Assembly (NCBI RefSeq): GCF_029285175.1
Contig: NZ_JABEDH010000002.1
Location: 1,090,207 to 1,154,206 of the forward strand
Length of the DNA: 64,000 nucleotides
From: Sulfitobacter sp. M05
Lineage (GTDB): Bacteria; Pseudomonadota; Alphaproteobacteria; Rhodobacterales; Rhodobacteraceae
Reading direction: 5' to 3'
Shown here piece after piece: positions 17,777 through 26,048 of this stretch. The notes beneath the pieces are model-generated. The model saw only the letters and a program-made list of their open reading frames with translations. It did no database searches and was not told the DNA's origin. Numbering within the stretch: position 1 is the stretch's first letter; each line of letters starts with the position of its first letter. A program made the translations under genes and the position numbers.

Positions 17777-18593
17777 TCTGTGCAGCCTCTTCCGGCTCGT
17801 CCGGGCCATGATCAAAGACCAGTTCGCGCACATCAAGCAGGGCGACGTCATCCTGATCAGTTGCAAACAACCGCTGGCCAACTCCGACAAACGTCTCGCC
17901 ACCGGCATCCATCCAATTGGTTGAACGGGAAAGTTTCTCAGCATCGCCACCGTTTTCCGGCGTTCCTGCATAACGGGTCGGGATCAGGGCAACCACTTCG
18001 CCACCATTGCGCAGGGTCACTGTTGCGGCGGTCCAGACCGCGTCGCGCAAATCGGCGGGTTCCTCGATCGCCAGCTTTGAAACCTGTGCAAACGGCAGCC
18101 AGAAATAGCGCCCGTTGATCACAATTTCCAAGACCGGCCCCATGCGCATGTCCGCATCCGCAATCCATTCGAACGCCGCACCATTCACCGTTCCTGAACT
18201 GGCCGGTGCCTGATCAAATGCCTGTGTGCGCAGCGCTGCAGCCTCGTCTGGTTTGCCCTGTGCCAGCATCTTTTGGGCCTCAATCAACAGGGCAAGCCAT
18301 GGCTCTGGCTCGCCAAAAACCATCGGCTCTTTTTCGCCTTTAAACACCTTTTCGCGGTAGACCTCGCAAATGATCCCCTCGCGATAGGTCTGGGCCATCA
18401 TCAAAGCTAGCGGGTCCATTTCACCGCTCAGCTTCAACTGGTTGATCGCCCGTTTCCAATCCCCCAGCACACACAAGAGTTGAAACAGGAAAATCCGCAG
18501 CTTGGCATCCGCAGGTTCGGCACGCACCCGGTCCTGCAAGGCGGTAAGAGTGGCAGCCAGATCGCCGGATTTAAGATGTTCTTCGGGCGTCAT
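17769..18593 (-). CDS. tagJ: T6SS accessory protein TagJ (ImpE family)
   Basis: TagJ (ImpE/HsiE) binds the TssB N-terminus in some systems and modulates ClpV-driven sheath recycling. The 274-residue product has an N-terminal TPR-like helical part (residues 1-65, ending in V-L-G-D-W-x-R-A-x-x-Q-L) and a C-terminal ImpE domain that includes G-x-x-F-E-W-I-A-D-A-D-x-R-x-G-P and N-G-R-Y-x-W-L-P-F. It follows hcp across a 93-nt gap that holds a strong hairpin. Confidence 0.93.
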   Translation of the reverse strand: MTPEEHLKSGDLAATLTALQDRVRAEPADAKLRIFLFQLLCVLGDWKRAINQLKLSGEMDPLALMMAQTYREGIICEVYREKVFKGEKEPMVFGEPEPWLALLIEAQKMLAQGKPDEAAALRTQAFDQAPASSGTVNGAAFEWIADADMRMGPVLEIVINGRYFWLPFAQVSKLAIEEPADLRDAVWTAATVTLRNGGEVVALIPTRYAGTPENGGDAEKLSRSTNWMDAGGETFVGVGQRLFATDQDDVALLDVRELVFDHGPDEPEEAAQNG

Positions 18594-18653
18594 AAGACAG
18601 CCTCCGCTCGGGTTAGGATACGAGGAAAAAGCGCGCAGTTAAAATTAGAGGAG

Positions 18654-18679
18654 GTCGCGCGCGGTACCCCGCGCGCGAC
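18654..18679 (-). terminator. Strong GC hairpin downstream of hcp
   Basis: Perfect 11-bp stem GTCGCGCGCGG / CCGCGCGCGAC with a 4-nt loop, 7 nt after the hcp stop. It has no proper U-tract. It probably protects the 3' end of an abundant tssA-hcp transcript or partly terminates it, so that Hcp is made in excess over the baseplate genes. This role is inferred from position. Confidence 0.65.
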
Positions 18680-18686
18680 ACCGTTA

Positions 18687-19202
18687 TCAATCGCCGGAAT
18701 AGGTTTCCATTTTGCCGGAACGCAGGTTCCAAAGGAACTCGTTCTCTTTGGCAAGAGCGCCTGTCGCCTGATCGGTGTGGTGGTATTCCATTTTCACACC
18801 CACATAGGCCAGCGCCCATGTTTCTTCTGGAATGCCATCCGCACTTGCCGAAATGCTGTATTTATCGACAATCACGTTCTTGAAGGTCCAGATGGCAAAA
18901 GGCTTTAGCCCTTCGCCATCGCCGTCACCCGCACGACACCAGTGCATCGTCACGGAATCCTTTACCGTGCCGTTGGCCACGGCCAGCGCCAACAGGTTCG
19001 ACGCTTTGCCGACCTGGGATGTCAGTTCAATTTTCTGGAAGTTCGTGTTTGCGTGCGAACGCTGGTTCGAGCCCAGATCGGTCATGTCCACCGCGCGCTC
19101 CAGTTCAAAAGAAGCAGATTCCAAAACGATCCAGTTTTTGTGGTTCCCTTCGGTGCCGTCACCGGGGATTTTGTCGATTTCCATGAACATGTTAGCAGCC
19201 AT
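18687..19202 (-). CDS. hcp: T6SS tube protein Hcp (TssD)
   Basis: Hcp hexamers stack to form the inner tube that is expelled by sheath contraction and can carry small effectors in its lumen. The 171-residue product has the usual size and motifs: M-F-M-E-I-D near the start, a central region with S-H-A-N-T-N-F-Q-K-I-E-L-T, and a C-terminal S-I-S-A-S-A-D-G-I-P-E-E-T-W-A-L-A-Y block. It has no C-terminal toxin extension. It is the fourth gene of the operon. Confidence 0.97.
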   Translation of the reverse strand: MAANMFMEIDKIPGDGTEGNHKNWIVLESASFELERAVDMTDLGSNQRSHANTNFQKIELTSQVGKASNLLALAVANGTVKDSVTMHWCRAGDGDGEGLKPFAIWTFKNVIVDKYSISASADGIPEETWALAYVGVKMEYHHTDQATGALAKENEFLWNLRSGKMETYSGD

Positions 19203-19276
19203 TGTGCTATTCCTTTCAAAAAGTCAGTTAAGATTAAGTTAGACGGTAGTGGCGGACCCCAAGCTAATTCGAGGGA

Positions 19277-20773
19277 TCAGGCGCCTTTTTCAGAAGGGAG
19301 CTTGGACACAAGCCGCAATGAAACCGAAAGACCTTCCAACTGGTAATGTGGGCGCAGGAAGAACTTCGACGTATAATATCCGGGATTGCCTTCCACCTCT
19401 TCGACAACAACTTCTGCTGCTGCGAGCGGCTTCCGCGCCTTCTCATTTTCCGACGAAATGTCGGCATTGAAATCAACGTAATTGTTGATCCACTCTTGCA
19501 GCCACCGTTCCATGTCCTGACGGCTTTTGAACGAACCGACTTTATCGCGCACCATGCATTTCAGGTAATGTGCAAAACGGCATGTGGCGAACAGGTAAGG
19601 CAGGCGAGCTGCAAGATTTGCGTTGGCCGTCGCGTCCGGGTCATCATACTCTGCCGGCTTATGCAGGGATTGAGCGCCCATAAAGGTGGCGACGTCCGTG
19701 TTTTTCCGGTGGATCAGCGGCATCATGCCATTCTTGGCAAGCTCCGCTTCGCGCCGGTCGTCGATGGCAATTTCTGTGGGACATTTCTGATCCACGCCAC
19801 CGTCTGTTGTTGGAAAAGTATGCGAAGGCAGGTTTTCCAACGTACCGCCGGATTCAACGCCACGAATGCGCGAACACCAGCCGTATTCCTTGAATGAACG
19901 GTTAATATTAACCGCCATGCCGTAGGCCGCGTTGATCCAGCCGTACTTGCTGTGATCCGAGCCATCAGTGTCTTCTTCAAATGCAAAGGCCTCGACAGGC
20001 TCGGTTTTCGCACCATAAGGCAAACGCCCCAGAAAGCGCGGCATCGCAAGGCCGACATATTTGGAATCCTCGCTTTCACGCAGGGATTTCCACGACGCAT
20101 ATTCCGGTGTCTGGAAAATCTTGGTCAAATCGCGCGGGTTGCTCAGCTCTGACCAGCTGTCCATCTGGAACAATTCGGGCTTGGCCCCTGTGATCAATGG
20201 CGCATGGCCAGCCGCGGCAATCTTGGCCATCTCGCCCAACAGCTCAACATCCTGCGGGCTGTGGTCAAAATGGTAATCCGCCACCAGAGAACCGTAAGGT
20301 TCGCCGCCCAGTTGCGAGAACTCTTCCGTATAAAGCTTCTTAAAGATCGGCGATTGATCCCATGCGGTACCTTTGAATTTGCGCAGGGTCTTGTGCATCT
20401 CTTTCTTGGAAATGCTCATGAACCGGATTTTCAGGTTCTCATCTGATTCAGTGTTGTTGACCAGATAATGCATCCCGCGCCACGCGCTTTCCATTTGCTG
20501 GAACTCTTCGTGGTGCAGGATCAGGTTCACCTGCTCTGTCAACTTTTTGTCAATCTCGGCGACGATGCCTTCGATAGACCGCAGGGCATCGTCAGAAATC
20601 AGTGCGGTATTGCTCAGCGCTTGTTCCGCCAGTGCTTTGACCGCAGATTCAACCGCCGTCTTGGCCTGATCGGACTTTGGGCGGAATTCCTTTTGCAGCA
20701 GGCTTTCGAACTCAGAGGAGCCAAAAGCCGTTTCACCGCCAGCTGCTTCTACTTGGACGTCTTCTTCGGCCAT
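19277..20773 (-). CDS. tssC: T6SS contractile sheath large subunit TssC
   Basis: TssC (VipB/ImpC) forms the contractile sheath with TssB. The 498-residue product is full length. Recognisable blocks are E-x-A-W-R-G-M-H-Y-L-V near residue 95, P-R-F-L-G-R-L-P-Y-G-A-K-T-x-P-V at about 245-260, F-P-T-T-D-G-G near 325, L-P-Y-L-F-A-T-C-R-F-A-H-Y-L-K near 395, and the C-terminal F-x-x-R-P-H-Y-Q-L-E-G that supplies the handshake strands. It is separated from tssB by 3 nt. Confidence 0.98.
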   Translation of the reverse strand: MAEEDVQVEAAGGETAFGSSEFESLLQKEFRPKSDQAKTAVESAVKALAEQALSNTALISDDALRSIEGIVAEIDKKLTEQVNLILHHEEFQQMESAWRGMHYLVNNTESDENLKIRFMSISKKEMHKTLRKFKGTAWDQSPIFKKLYTEEFSQLGGEPYGSLVADYHFDHSPQDVELLGEMAKIAAAGHAPLITGAKPELFQMDSWSELSNPRDLTKIFQTPEYASWKSLRESEDSKYVGLAMPRFLGRLPYGAKTEPVEAFAFEEDTDGSDHSKYGWINAAYGMAVNINRSFKEYGWCSRIRGVESGGTLENLPSHTFPTTDGGVDQKCPTEIAIDDRREAELAKNGMMPLIHRKNTDVATFMGAQSLHKPAEYDDPDATANANLAARLPYLFATCRFAHYLKCMVRDKVGSFKSRQDMERWLQEWINNYVDFNADISSENEKARKPLAAAEVVVEEVEGNPGYYTSKFFLRPHYQLEGLSVSLRLVSKLPSEKGA

Positions 20774-20776
20774 GGG

Positions 20777-21286
20777 TTATTCCTCCTCTTTCGCGTCAGG
20801 CTTTGGCTGTGCTGCCAATGTCTTAAGCAGCGCCGGATCCTGCATGATCTTGCTGATCAGATCCTCGGCACCGGATTTACCATCCATATAGGTCATCAGA
20901 TTGCTAAGCTGGGTGCGCGCATCCAGCAGCTCGGCCAACGGTTCGACCTTGGCCGCGATGGCGGCAGGTGAAAAATCATCCATGCTGTTGAATGTGATAT
21001 CGACGGCCATATTGCCCTCACCTGTCAGCGTATTGGGCACGGTAAAGGCGGCGCGCGGGGCGATCGATTTCATCCGGTCATCAAAATTGTCGACATCAAT
21101 CTCAAGGAACTTGCGATCCGCGACGGCGGGCTGTTCTACCTCGGATTTTCCGGCAAGGTCACTCATCACACCCATGACGAACGGCAGCTGCACTTTTTTC
21201 TCTGCGCCATACAGTTCGACATCGTATTCGATCTGGACGCGGGGGGCCCTATTGCGAGCAATGAATTTCTGGGAACTACCGGCCAT
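20777..21286 (-). CDS. tssB: T6SS contractile sheath small subunit TssB
   Basis: TssB (VipA/ImpB) pairs with TssC in each sheath protomer. The 169-residue product has the expected Q-K-F-I-x-x-N-R-A-P-R-V-x-I-x-Y-D-V start, the L-P-F-V-M-G-V-M-S-D-L-A-G segment, R-K-F-L-E-I-D-V-D-N-F-D-D, and the C-terminal helix around L-L-D-A-R-T-Q-L-x-x-L. Its first ~30 residues closely match those of the fusion protein at 7248-10700. Confidence 0.97.
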   Translation of the reverse strand: MAGSSQKFIARNRAPRVQIEYDVELYGAEKKVQLPFVMGVMSDLAGKSEVEQPAVADRKFLEIDVDNFDDRMKSIAPRAAFTVPNTLTGEGNMAVDITFNSMDDFSPAAIAAKVEPLAELLDARTQLSNLMTYMDGKSGAEDLISKIMQDPALLKTLAAQPKPDAKEEE

Positions 21287-21363
21287 GAAGGGCTCCTTGG
21301 TCTTGAATAAATGAATGCAGGAACAAGCCTGCGGTGAAAATAAACTCTGGGTCGGCGGACGGG

Positions 21364-22389
21364 TCAGTCACCCTTGATCCCTCCGACATTCTTCGCCTGC
21401 TCTAATCCCTGCGGCGCAATTTCTTTCATGATTGTCAGGAAATCCGCACCGACCAGTTTCTTTGCCCGCTCCAACAGGATCGGCATCGGGCTGGAGGGTT
21501 CCTGACGTTCGTAATAGCTGATGATCCGGTCCAATGCGTTTGACACATCAGAGGGGGATTGAATGCCCGCCGGCGCGCTGGCCGCAACCGGTGCTGCGCC
21601 CTCGGCCGGTGCCTCACCCGCGGCGCCCTCGCCACCCTCTTCGGGCACAACCGCGTCTCCGCCAACCGCTTCGGATAGCCGGCGCACAACCTGGTTCAGC
21701 ACCTTTTGCACGTCTTCCAGATCAGGACCCTGCCCCGGCGTTTTCTCGACAAAAATAGCGTCGATTGCTTTGAAATCAGCCTGCGCACTGAGCGCAGCGG
21801 CCAGAAAATCCGACAAAACCTGCGAATCGGTGTCCTGAAATGCCGCGCTGATTGCCGCACTGTCGGGCACTTCCGTCATGCTGGCTGGTGCCGCTGACAC
21901 CCCTTCTGCAATCTCGATCATCCGCAAACCCAAACTGCCGAACATCCGGCTTTCGGTCAGCGGGGCCTTGCGCAGGGCGCGGATTACAGTGTCGGTGCCA
22001 TTGAACCCCTGAACCGCGTTGATCCGCATGGTGGGGTCATTGTCATCATCTTCGTCCAGCTCGGGGTGGCAACTGTCCCAATATGTCTCCAGACAACCGC
22101 GCACAAATGCCGTCGCTTGGGCAAAGCCGGTCAGGCCCTTGGTATGCAACACCGCTTCAGCAAAAAACACAGCAGCACGAATGTCGTGGCTGCGCTCCAT
22201 GACCGCGACGGCCTTTTTAACAACGTCGCCAAAATCAGGATCCTCGGCTTCAAGAATCTTGTCGCCTTCCTGCCGTTCCTCGCCGGGCTGAGCGGCCAGC
22301 TCCATGTCGACAAAACCCGGATCATATTCGAGGTTCTCACCGCTCGGCTCATCATCCCCATGGGGCTCAAGCAGTTTAGCAACGTCCAT
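21364..22389 (-). CDS. tssA: T6SS assembly protein TssA (short ImpA-type)
   Basis: TssA proteins coordinate sheath and tube polymerisation, at the baseplate or the distal end. This 341-residue protein has the ImpA N-terminal domain (P-S-G-E-N-L-E-Y-D near residue 15, D-W and K-T-K-G-L-x-G blocks, about 1-170). A Pro/Ala/Glu linker follows (about 235-280). The short C-terminal motif A-L-D-R-I-I-x-Y-Y-E-R-x-E-P-S-S-P-x-P is followed by L-L-E-R-A-K-K-L-V-G-x-D-F. It is the first gene of the operon and lies divergent to 22607. Confidence 0.93.
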   Translation of the reverse strand: MDVAKLLEPHGDDEPSGENLEYDPGFVDMELAAQPGEERQEGDKILEAEDPDFGDVVKKAVAVMERSHDIRAAVFFAEAVLHTKGLTGFAQATAFVRGCLETYWDSCHPELDEDDDNDPTMRINAVQGFNGTDTVIRALRKAPLTESRMFGSLGLRMIEIAEGVSAAPASMTEVPDSAAISAAFQDTDSQVLSDFLAAALSAQADFKAIDAIFVEKTPGQGPDLEDVQKVLNQVVRRLSEAVGGDAVVPEEGGEGAAGEAPAEGAAPVAASAPAGIQSPSDVSNALDRIISYYERQEPSSPMPILLERAKKLVGADFLTIMKEIAPQGLEQAKNVGGIKGD

Positions 22390-22449
22390 TTGTAGCCCCC
22401 CAAAAGCTGGATTTTACGTCATCGGCAGCAGTGGAACAGTTCGAATTCT

Positions 22450-22543
22450 TAGGTCAAAAAATTTCAAACTGTTGAAAACAATAAATAAAAAAACACTTAT
22501 ACCCCCATCGAAATTGCGTGAAGGCAAATGCAAGCTTGACCTA
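22450..22543. promoter_or_regulatory. Divergent spacer with outward-facing TTGACCTA pair
   Basis: The 217-nt gap between tssA (minus) and the gene at 22607 (plus) is AT-rich. It holds the same 8-mer TTGACCTA on both strands facing outward: minus strand at 22457-22450 and plus strand at 22543-22536. The 8-mers end about 60 and 63 nt before the two start codons. TTGACC could be a -35 element, but no good -10 follows on either side, so a shared activator site is equally possible. Confidence 0.45.
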
Positions 22544-22606
22544 TAGTCAGCCTTATCGTCAATTCTATGTCAATGGCTTTCCACCGAAAAACGCGAGGAA
22601 TCTAAA

Positions 22607-24127
22607 TTGGCCTATGTCCCGATGAAGACCGACGAGCTTAAAAAAATGGTGATGATGGGCAAAAAGCGCCCAATGAATTTTGCCTATAACCCCGGCCCCA
22701 AAGAAGAAGATCTGATGATCATTGACCGGATCAAACAGCCGGATGTCCTTGGTCGGATCGCGAAAAAAGAGGGCAAAGGCACCAAGGTGGCCGCCGGTAC
22801 ATTTGAGTTGGAAGGCAAGAAGTTTTCAATAAAAGTAGCCAAGGAATTGCCCGGTCTGGCCAAAAAGCTGCGCAAATATCTCAAGAAGCTGGATTTTTCT
22901 TTCAGTATCGAAGTGCTTGATCTGGAAGGCGCGGTACTTGAGGCGGATTTGACCGACGAGGAACGGCAGGCGCAAGAAGCCAACACACCAACACCGGAAA
23001 CCCCACAGAAAACCGTAGAAAAGGCCGCGCCCGAAGACGACGGCCGGTTGACCCAAGTTCAGGACGGCAAACAGCCCGAAGCAAACATGCCCGATCCCGA
23101 ACCGGACACCACCGTCGCGACGGAAACCACCACCGAAGACCCCGAAATCGCCGCCCGCCGCGCCGCGTTGGGCACCCGGTTGCGCGGCTTGCAGGCCCCC
23201 ATCGCCGATCTGGGTAAATCCGGGGTTCCATTGGGCAAGGCGGCAGGGGCTGTCGTCGCCCAAATCAAGGCCGGTTCCCTTGATACTGCCGATGCGACCC
23301 TAACCAAAATAGAAGCGGGTCTGGCGAAAGCACAGGCGCGCAAATCCGCAACCAATGACGCCAGCCAGACGGATCGACAAGCCGCCGAAGCCACCCCAGC
23401 TGCAGAGGTGGAAAACACCGCGGATGAGCGCGTGCAACAAGCAGAGGCGGCGCAAGACACCGCGCCGGATGACGGCAAGGCCGCAGCCCGGGCAAAGCAG
23501 AAATGGGAGGCCATGTCGGGGCAAATCCAGACCGGTGTGGATACCGCGATGCAGGCCAATCGCGGAGACCTGGACAGCATTAACCGCGCCTTCAACTTTG
23601 CGAAATCACAGGCCGATGCAGGGGAATATCAAAGCGCAATCGCAGCCGCGACCAATACCGTTAAACTGTTGAAAACAGCGGCCACCGCGCCCGCGAATGC
23701 CCGCACGCAAGAAGCCGAAGAAGGTGTACCGGACAACGTCATCGCCTATCGCAAATCTCGCATCGACTGGAGCAAGACCCGCACCGGCCTGCAAGCCGAA
23801 TTGACCAAGCTCAAAATCGCGATCGAGGCCCAGACTAACGGGATCGAAGGGTTGGAAGAAGTTGCCAGCAACACAGAGGTTTTGTTCGACTACCTTGATG
23901 AAATTGATGCCTCACTTGAGGCGACGCTCGACGCCCTGCTTGCCACCCCCGACGGGCCAGCACGCGAGAAATTAAAGGACGAGGCGATCAAGATCGTCGC
24001 AACCTACCGCGCCACATTGGACAATGATTTCTTTAAATCGGTGGATGACAATGGCTTCACCAATACCACCATTCGCACCACTGCTTTGACCGCGCTTTTT
24101 GGCGTTGAAACCGCTCTTGCGGCCTAA
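22607..24127 (+). CDS. Helical protein of unknown function, divergent to the T6SS operon
   Basis: I do not recognise this 506-residue protein. No signal peptide or membrane segment is visible. Residues 1-110 are basic and compact, with M-V-M-M-G-K-K-R-P-M-N-F-A-Y and a Lys-rich F-E-L-E-G-K-K-F-S-I-K-V block. Residues 125-170 are a Pro/Glu-rich linker. The rest is Ala-rich helix containing G-S-L-D-T-A-D-A-T-L and G-E-Y-Q-S-A-I-A-A-A units that resemble those of the giant protein at 28131-33239. The start is TTG 22607, because GAGGAA lies 6 nt upstream; the next ATG at 22622 is too far from it. It heads a run of five closely spaced plus-strand genes. A role as scaffold or cargo partner of the adjacent systems is conjecture. 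Confidence 0.75.
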   Translation: MAYVPMKTDELKKMVMMGKKRPMNFAYNPGPKEEDLMIIDRIKQPDVLGRIAKKEGKGTKVAAGTFELEGKKFSIKVAKELPGLAKKLRKYLKKLDFSFSIEVLDLEGAVLEADLTDEERQAQEANTPTPETPQKTVEKAAPEDDGRLTQVQDGKQPEANMPDPEPDTTVATETTTEDPEIAARRAALGTRLRGLQAPIADLGKSGVPLGKAAGAVVAQIKAGSLDTADATLTKIEAGLAKAQARKSATNDASQTDRQAAEATPAAEVENTADERVQQAEAAQDTAPDDGKAAARAKQKWEAMSGQIQTGVDTAMQANRGDLDSINRAFNFAKSQADAGEYQSAIAAATNTVKLLKTAATAPANARTQEAEEGVPDNVIAYRKSRIDWSKTRTGLQAELTKLKIAIEAQTNGIEGLEEVASNTEVLFDYLDEIDASLEATLDALLATPDGPAREKLKDEAIKIVATYRATLDNDFFKSVDDNGFTNTTIRTTALTALFGVETALAA

Positions 24128-24144
24128 GTACCAGAGGAGGTTCC

Positions 24145-24573
24145 ATGAGATTTCCAAGGATTATCAAAGGCCTGTGTCTGTGTCTCGCGTTGCTCTCGCC
24201 GATGACCCTTGCGGCGCAAACCAACGGGCTGACGGTTGAGCTGAACAAGGTCGAGCCCGCCGATTCAGGTGGATGCAGTGCGTTTTTCCTGTTTCGCAAT
24301 GAGACGGAAAACAGCTTTGAAGGCTTTGAGATGTCGCTGGCAATTCTGGACACAAGCGGTGTGATTGATCGGTTGCTGTCAATTGATGCCGCTCCTCTGC
24401 CGGTCAACCGCACCACGTTAAAACTGTTCGAGATACCGGAAATCTCCTGTGAAAATATCTCTGAAATCCTGCTCCATGATCTGACGTCCTGCCGCCCGCA
24501 AAACGGTGATGAAATTGACTGCTTCCCCCTTCTGACCCTGCACAGCCGCGCCCCTGCGGCTTTGGTGAAATAG
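24145..24573 (+). CDS. Small secreted or periplasmic protein of unknown function
   Basis: A 142-residue protein with a clear Sec signal peptide: basic n-region, hydrophobic core L-C-L-C-L-A-L-L-S, and a likely cleavage after A-A at about residue 25. The mature part is acidic with conserved-looking Cys pairs (G-G-C-S-A-F-F-L-F near 45; I-S-C-E-N-I; T-S-C-R-P-Q; I-D-C-F-P-L), suggesting disulfides. A strong AGAGGAGG precedes the ATG. Only 2 nt separate it from the ExbB-like gene, so it probably works with that complex as a periplasmic partner. I recognise no family. Confidence 0.75.
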   Translation: MRFPRIIKGLCLCLALLSPMTLAAQTNGLTVELNKVEPADSGGCSAFFLFRNETENSFEGFEMSLAILDTSGVIDRLLSIDAAPLPVNRTTLKLFEIPEISCENISEILLHDLTSCRPQNGDEIDCFPLLTLHSRAPAALVK

Positions 24574-24575
24574 CG

Positions 24576-25202
24576 ATGTCGTTTGATCCCGGATCACTGG
24601 GTGCTGGCGGCATCATCATCGTGGTTCTGGGTCTGTTATCGGCCCTGTCGCTCACGATTATCCTTGTTAAGATCCTAGAACTGCTGCCTGCACGCACGGG
24701 TGCGGCGCGGCGGGAAACCGCGATTTCCCTTTGGGCCTCAGGCGATAAAGCACAGGCGCAAGAGACTGTGAACAATGGGAAAAGCCCGGCGGATCGGGTA
24801 ATGATCTATGCCATGACGTCGCTGACCAGCGGGTTCACCGGACCATTGTTAAACGCCGAATTGCTGCGCCGCGGGAATGAGGAATTCGCCAAAATGAACA
24901 GCCTGATCCGCGTGCTGGAATTGATTGCGATGATCAGCCCGCTTTTGGGTTTGCTCGGCACAGTGTTGGGCATGATCCAGTCGTTTCAAGCGCTTGAGAT
25001 GGCCCAAGGGGCCGCAAATGCGTCGATCCTTGCCGGCGGCATCTGGCAGGCGCTTTTGACCACTGCCGTGGGTTTGCTGGTTGCTATTCCCGCAGCGGTG
25101 GGGGCCACGCTCTTGTCGGCGCGTGCTGAAAGCGCCGCCCAGATGATTGAAAATTCGGTGGGCCGTTTGATGCTGGTCGAGGAAAACCCGAACGCCGTCT
25201 GA
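24576..25202 (+). CDS. MotA/TolQ/ExbB-family proton-channel protein
   Basis: ExbB/TolQ proteins form the pentameric inner-membrane stator that couples proton flow to work in the periplasm. The 208-residue product has one N-terminal membrane helix (about 12-35) and two more near 115-145 and 155-180. Family motifs are visible: L-I-R-V-L-E-L-I-A-M-I-S-P-L-L-G-L-L-G-T-V-L-G-M-I and I-W-Q-A-L-L-T-T-A-V-G-L-L-V-A-I-P-A. Its partners are the two ExbD genes that follow. It is not next to tolA/tolB/pal, so it is unlikely to be the housekeeping Tol system. Confidence 0.93.
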   Translation: MSFDPGSLGAGGIIIVVLGLLSALSLTIILVKILELLPARTGAARRETAISLWASGDKAQAQETVNNGKSPADRVMIYAMTSLTSGFTGPLLNAELLRRGNEEFAKMNSLIRVLELIAMISPLLGLLGTVLGMIQSFQALEMAQGAANASILAGGIWQALLTTAVGLLVAIPAAVGATLLSARAESAAQMIENSVGRLMLVEENPNAV

Positions 25203-25218
25203 ACCAGAGCGGAGCAGG

Positions 25219-25653
25219 ATGATGACCGAGAGCCCAGCCTTGATATTAAAGCGCCCGCCCCCGCCGCGTGCGCTGATCTCATTGGTTGCAATGATTGATG
25301 TGTTGTTGATTTTATTGGTATTTTTCATGGTCACCTCAACCTATCTGGATCTTGATATGATCCCGGTCCTGTCACGGGACAGCGAACAGGGACAGGCAAC
25401 ACCGCAGAACAAGGCGCAGCCGCTGCTTGTACGGATCGGGGCCGATGGCGCGCCGGTTATCCGGGGGCAAACAGTGTCCTTTGAGCAGTTTGGCGCGCTT
25501 GTGCAGGCCCGGCTAAGTGCAGAGCCGACCTTGCCGGTGATGATCCTGCCCACCGGCGTGGCACAGACCCAGGCACTGGTTTCGGTGATGGATGCCGCCA
25601 CCAAAGCAGGCGCACGGCAGGTTCGGGTGATCCGGCTGGAAGCGCGGCCATGA
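25219..25653 (+). CDS. ExbD/TolR-family protein, first copy
   Basis: A 144-residue protein with one membrane helix (about 16-38) containing the key Asp of the family (A-L-I-S-L-V-A-M-I-D-V-L-L-I-L-L-V-F-F-M). The periplasmic domain includes the usual V-x-I-x-A-D-G segment and C-terminal V-M-D-A-A-T-K-A-G block. Two ATGs are possible (25219 or 25222). It overlaps the second ExbD by 4 nt (ATGA). Confidence 0.9.
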   Translation: MMTESPALILKRPPPPRALISLVAMIDVLLILLVFFMVTSTYLDLDMIPVLSRDSEQGQATPQNKAQPLLVRIGADGAPVIRGQTVSFEQFGALVQARLSAEPTLPVMILPTGVAQTQALVSVMDAATKAGARQVRVIRLEARP

Positions 25654-26048
25654 GGTTGACGCGCCCTGCCCCGCGATCCGCGCCCGAAACGATCATTCCG
25701 CTGATCGACGTGGTGTTCTTTTTGTTGGTGTTTTTCATGCTGATTGGCCGGATGGATGCCACCGCCCCCTTTACGGTCACCCCCCCCATCGCCGCCACCG
25801 GATCGGACATGCCCGCAGGTGGCATCACCCTGTCCGTCAGCGCATCTGGCGAAATGGCGGTGGACGGCACCGCAACCGATGCACCACTTGAGCAGATGCT
25901 TGACCGCATTACGAAAACGCCCGAAACGCTGGTGCGGATCAACGCCCATCATGCCGCTGAACTGCGTCATATCCTGCCGCTGATTGCGGCGCTTGAAGCT
26001 GCAGGCGCGCAGGATGTGGCGCTTGTGGTGACCCCTGCAAGCCAATGA
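25650..26048 (+). CDS. ExbD/TolR-family protein, second copy
   Basis: A 132-residue protein with a single membrane helix (about 14-33) and the conserved Asp (I-I-P-L-I-D-V-V-F-F-L-L-V-F-F-M). The periplasmic domain ends in L-P-L-I-A-A-L-E-A-A-G-A. The two tandem ExbD proteins differ clearly in sequence, so they may form a heterodimer inside the ExbB pentamer. It is coupled by ATGA overlaps on both sides. Confidence 0.9.
   Translation: MRLTRPAPRSAPETIIPLIDVVFFLLVFFMLIGRMDATAPFTVTPPIAATGSDMPAGGITLSVSASGEMAVDGTATDAPLEQMLDRITKTPETLVRINAHHAAELRHILPLIAALEAAGAQDVALVVTPASQ

Noticed and set aside
24576..26048. Housekeeping TolQ-TolR
   Set aside because: No tolA, tolB, pal or ybgC nearby, two ExbD copies, and a different C-terminal partner.
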